Assembly (NCBI GenBank): GCA_016866895.1 | Contig: VGKX01000078.1 | Location: forward strand, 1-5,443 | Source of the DNA: Candidatus Parvarchaeota archaeon | GTDB taxonomy: Archaea; Micrarchaeota; Micrarchaeia; Anstonellales; VGKX01 | Length of the DNA stretch: 5,443 nt | Reading direction: 5' to 3' | Shown here: piece after piece, positions 5,416-5,443 of the stretch | Layout: each line of letters begins with the position of its first letter | Position numbering within the stretch: position 1 is the stretch's first letter | Program-made: the position numbers and the translations under genes | The notes under the pieces: model-generated | Databases searched by the model: none | Told to the model about the DNA's origin: nothing | The model's input: only the letters and a program-made list of their open reading frames with translations

Positions 5416-5443
5416 ATCTAGTTGTATTTGTTCTTCCTTAAGT

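Noticed and set aside
5096..5441. Plus-strand frames opposite rpl15e
   Set aside because: They are shadows of a highly conserved ribosomal protein gene.
1..5443. CRISPR array, tRNA, rRNA or insertion sequence
   Set aside because: No regularly spaced direct repeats with unique spacers, no cloverleaf or rRNA-like sequence, and no transposase motif were seen; the only tandem repeat is the coding 27-bp one.

Overview
The window looks archaeal. The minus strand at the right edge carries ribosomal protein eL15 and two RNase P protein subunits (Rnp3/Rpp30 and Rnp2/Pop5). These exist only in archaea and eukaryotes, and their tight packing is that of the archaeal exosome/RNase P/proteasome superoperon. 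TATA boxes of the TTTATATA type and apparently leaderless or GGTG-type starts agree. The short, trimmed forms of eL15 and Rnp3, and a secreted protein made of modules common in uncultivated small-genome lineages, suggest a DPANN-type archaeon. That placement is inference; the exact phylum cannot be read from this window.

Layout. Positions 1-2835 (minus) hold one uninterrupted reading frame of 945 codons that runs off the left edge. It encodes a secreted, multidomain zinc metalloprotease of the metzincin clan, gametolysin (M11)-like, with signal peptide, prodomain, HExxHxxGxxH catalytic site, Met-turn, a NEW3/CBM-associated-like beta domain, a Cys-rich module, an Ig-like domain and a Ser/Gln-rich repeat tail. 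Positions 2836-3027 are a divergent promoter region with a symmetric TATA box, a small inverted repeat, a second TATA box and a possible 20-codon mini-ORF. Positions 3028-4002 (plus) hold two Lys-rich, AT-rich unknown genes in the same reading frame, separated by a single in-frame TGA; the second may carry a winged-helix-like segment. Positions 4026-5405 (minus) hold rnp2, rnp3 and rpl15e, transcribed leftward as one operon and convergent with the unknown pair.

How they may work together. The right block is housekeeping RNA processing and translation. The left and middle blocks look accessory. The most suggestive link between them is a 17-bp motif, GGTTAATCTnnnGATTA. It occurs once at the predicted transcription start of the protease gene and once just upstream of the second unknown gene, as an operator shared by the divergent units would.
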